A stretch of DNA of 64,000 nucleotides from the NCBI RefSeq assembly GCF_018919065.1, contig NZ_JAHLQG010000012.1, positions 1-64,000 on the forward strand, read 5' to 3'. Shown piece by piece: positions 62,739-64,000 of this stretch. This DNA is from Blautia sp. MSJ-9 (lineage in GTDB: Bacteria; Bacillota; Clostridia; Lachnospirales; Lachnospiraceae). Under the pieces are notes generated by a model. That model had not been told where the DNA came from. It saw nothing but the letters and a program-made list of their open reading frames with translations, and did not search any database. How positions within the stretch are numbered: the stretch's first letter is position 1; each line of letters starts with the position of its first letter. The translations under genes and the position numbers were made by a program.

Positions 62739-64000
62739 TTATTTTCTCCTGAATTTCGCAATAAAGAAGCCATCTGTCTTGTGTACACCCGGCAGAAGCT
62801 GAAGATATCCAAGAGCAGTTGTCTCTGAATGAAGTTCCTCTGGCAGATATGGATCAATGCTCTCCAGTTTGAATGGATGATGATTCATAAACCACATCAT
62901 GTTCTCTTCATTCTCTTCTTTCGCAATGGTACAGGTACTGAATACCAGAACTCCGCCCGGCTTCACATATTCTGCCGCACGATCCAGAATCGTTCTCTGC
63001 AGAATTACGATCTCTTCCTGTTTCTGTGGTGTCACACGGTATTTGATCTCAGGCTTCTTACCGATCACACCATATCCGGAACACGGAACATCTGCGATCA
63101 CTATGTCTGCCTTCAGCTCAGAATCCACATCAAATACAGTAGCATCCATCACATGGGCCTGCACATTGATAGAATCTGTTCTGTGAATGTTTTCTTCGAT
63201 CAGATCTACCTTGTACTGACTGATATCACGGGCATCTACGGTTCCATAGTCACCCATTTTATCCCCAACATGAAGACTCTTACCGCCCGGTGCAGCACAC
63301 ATATCTATAATGTAGTTTCCCTTCTGCGGATCTGCCACCTCTGCCACCAACATAGAACTCACATCCTGTACCTGGATCTTACCCTGTATAAAAGCATCCA
63401 GTGCCAGAATATGGTTATAATTGGAAATCTCATATGCATAAGGCAGATATGGAGCTGGTTTTACCTCCACTCCCTGATTCACAAGACTCTGATAAATCTC
63501 CTCCTGAGAATACTTGTGTGTCCTGCAGCGCACAGTGATTGGCTTCTCTTCCAGAAAAGCAGTCAGAATTTTCTCTGTCCTCTCTTCGCCATAGTCTTCA
63601 AGCCAGCGATTCACCAGCGTCTCCGGCATAGAGTATCTGACAGATAAATGTCTCACAAGATTTTCTTCTCTTGAAGGCAGTTCCAGATTCTTCCACTCTC
63701 TGGCTATCGTGCGCAGTACCCCATTTACAAAAGGTTTCAGATTGTAGAATCCTTTTCTCTGCGCCAGTTTCACGGCTTCATTGCACACTGCACTGTCTGG
63801 AACACTGTCCATAAATCTGATCTGATATACTGCACTTCTCAGGATTTCCCTAATAGCAGGTTTCATTTTGTCTACAGTTACTTTTGAATAAGAATCAATA
63901 ATATAATCTATTAAAATACGATATTCCAGGGTTCCTTCACAGACTCTGGTGATAAAAGCTCTCTCCTGTCTTGGAAGGAACTGATACTTGGAAAGGGCAT
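62739..64000 (-). CDS. rsmB: 16S rRNA (cytosine-967-C5)-methyltransferase, 5' end missing
   Basis: 420 codons are inside the window; the start lies beyond the right edge. An ATG at 63866 is internal: the frame stays open to 64000, and the upstream residues (RQERAFITRVCEGTLEYRIL) are the NusB-like domain of RsmB. The methyltransferase half has MCAAPGGKSLHV, DVPCSGYGVIGKKPE (catalytic Cys) and FSTCTIAKEENE (second Cys). RsmB sits with rlmN, prpC and prkC in many Firmicutes, as here. Confidence 0.93.
   Translation of the reverse strand, partial: ALSKYQFLPRQERAFITRVCEGTLEYRILIDYIIDSYSKVTVDKMKPAIREILRSAVYQIRFMDSVPDSAVCNEAVKLAQRKGFYNLKPFVNGVLRTIAREWKNLELPSREENLVRHLSVRYSMPETLVNRWLEDYGEERTEKILTAFLEEKPITVRCRTHKYSQEEIYQSLVNQGVEVKPAPYLPYAYEISNYNHILALDAFIQGKIQVQDVSSMLVAEVADPQKGNYIIDMCAAPGGKSLHVGDKMGDYGTVDARDISQYKVDLIEENIHRTDSINVQAHVMDATVFDVDSELKADIVIADVPCSGYGVIGKKPEIKYRVTPQKQEEIVILQRTILDRAAEYVKPGGVLVFSTCTIAKEENEENMMWFMNHHPFKLESIDPYLPEELHSETTALGYLQLLPGVHKTDGFFIAKFRRK

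Noticed and set aside
62739..63866. rsmB starting at the ATG at 63866
   Set aside because: The frame is open to the window end and the upstream residues belong to the NusB-like domain of RsmB.

Overview
The window looks like a chromosomal segment of a Gram-positive anaerobe of the Clostridia, most likely family Lachnospiraceae (Blautia/Ruminococcus/Dorea type; the genus cannot be fixed by eye). The case rests on moderate-to-low GC, strong GGAGG ribosome sites, a clostridial dcw cluster, DUF1540, DUF4364 and YesL proteins, YesM/YesN sugar sensing and an IF-3 gene with an ATT start. Most genes are on the minus strand. A short plus-strand block (20.7-23.9 kb), rarA and a DUF1540 gene are the exceptions. 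No tRNA, rRNA, CRISPR array or intact insertion sequence was seen.

Layout. 0-7.3 kb: a surface-polysaccharide operon with a soluble nucleotide-sugar 4,6-dehydratase, a sugar aminotransferase (cut by the window edge), a Wzz-type tyrosine kinase and a DivIVA-like coiled-coil protein. Inside it is an unusual pair: a MotA/TolQ/ZorA-type channel subunit fused to an EAL domain, followed by a partner with a MotB-like N-terminal helix, SpaA/Cna-B-like extracellular domains and a second membrane anchor. 7.5-10.6 kb: a response regulator and a LytS-type kinase, read as one fused ORF through a G9 tract, and a PHP-domain hydrolase. 11-20.5 kb: a sugar ABC transporter (mmsB, mmsA, binding protein) downstream of a YesM/YesN sensor that has its own two binding proteins. 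20.7-23.9 kb: polysaccharide deacetylase, YesL, a TIGR01212 radical SAM protein and DUF4364. 23.9-28.4 kb: a beta-glucoside PTS operon under a LicT antiterminator with two RAT elements. 28.6-31.3 kb: rarA, then a decayed HsdR/AlbA-type chimera. 31.8-37.5 kb: a branched-chain amino-acid transporter operon (livJ-H-M-G-F) with a cytidylate-kinase-like gene. 37.7-39.2 kb: infC-rpmI-rplT with a leader terminator. 39.8-53.7 kb: the dcw division and wall cluster from mraZ to ftsZ, with murA but no murG. 53.8-64 kb: lgt, ychF, thiN, rpe, rsgA, a PASTA kinase and its PP2C phosphatase, rlmN and rsmB (cut by the right edge).

A 207-nt palindromic repeat occurs twice (about 10.7 and 31.5 kb). It has paired compensatory changes between the copies, and each copy sits just past an operon terminator. 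The most novel object is the stator-like channel pair in the polysaccharide operon. Its genes could couple ion flow and a c-di-GMP-type input to surface glycan assembly, but that role is inference. All function calls are from reading motifs; no search was run.
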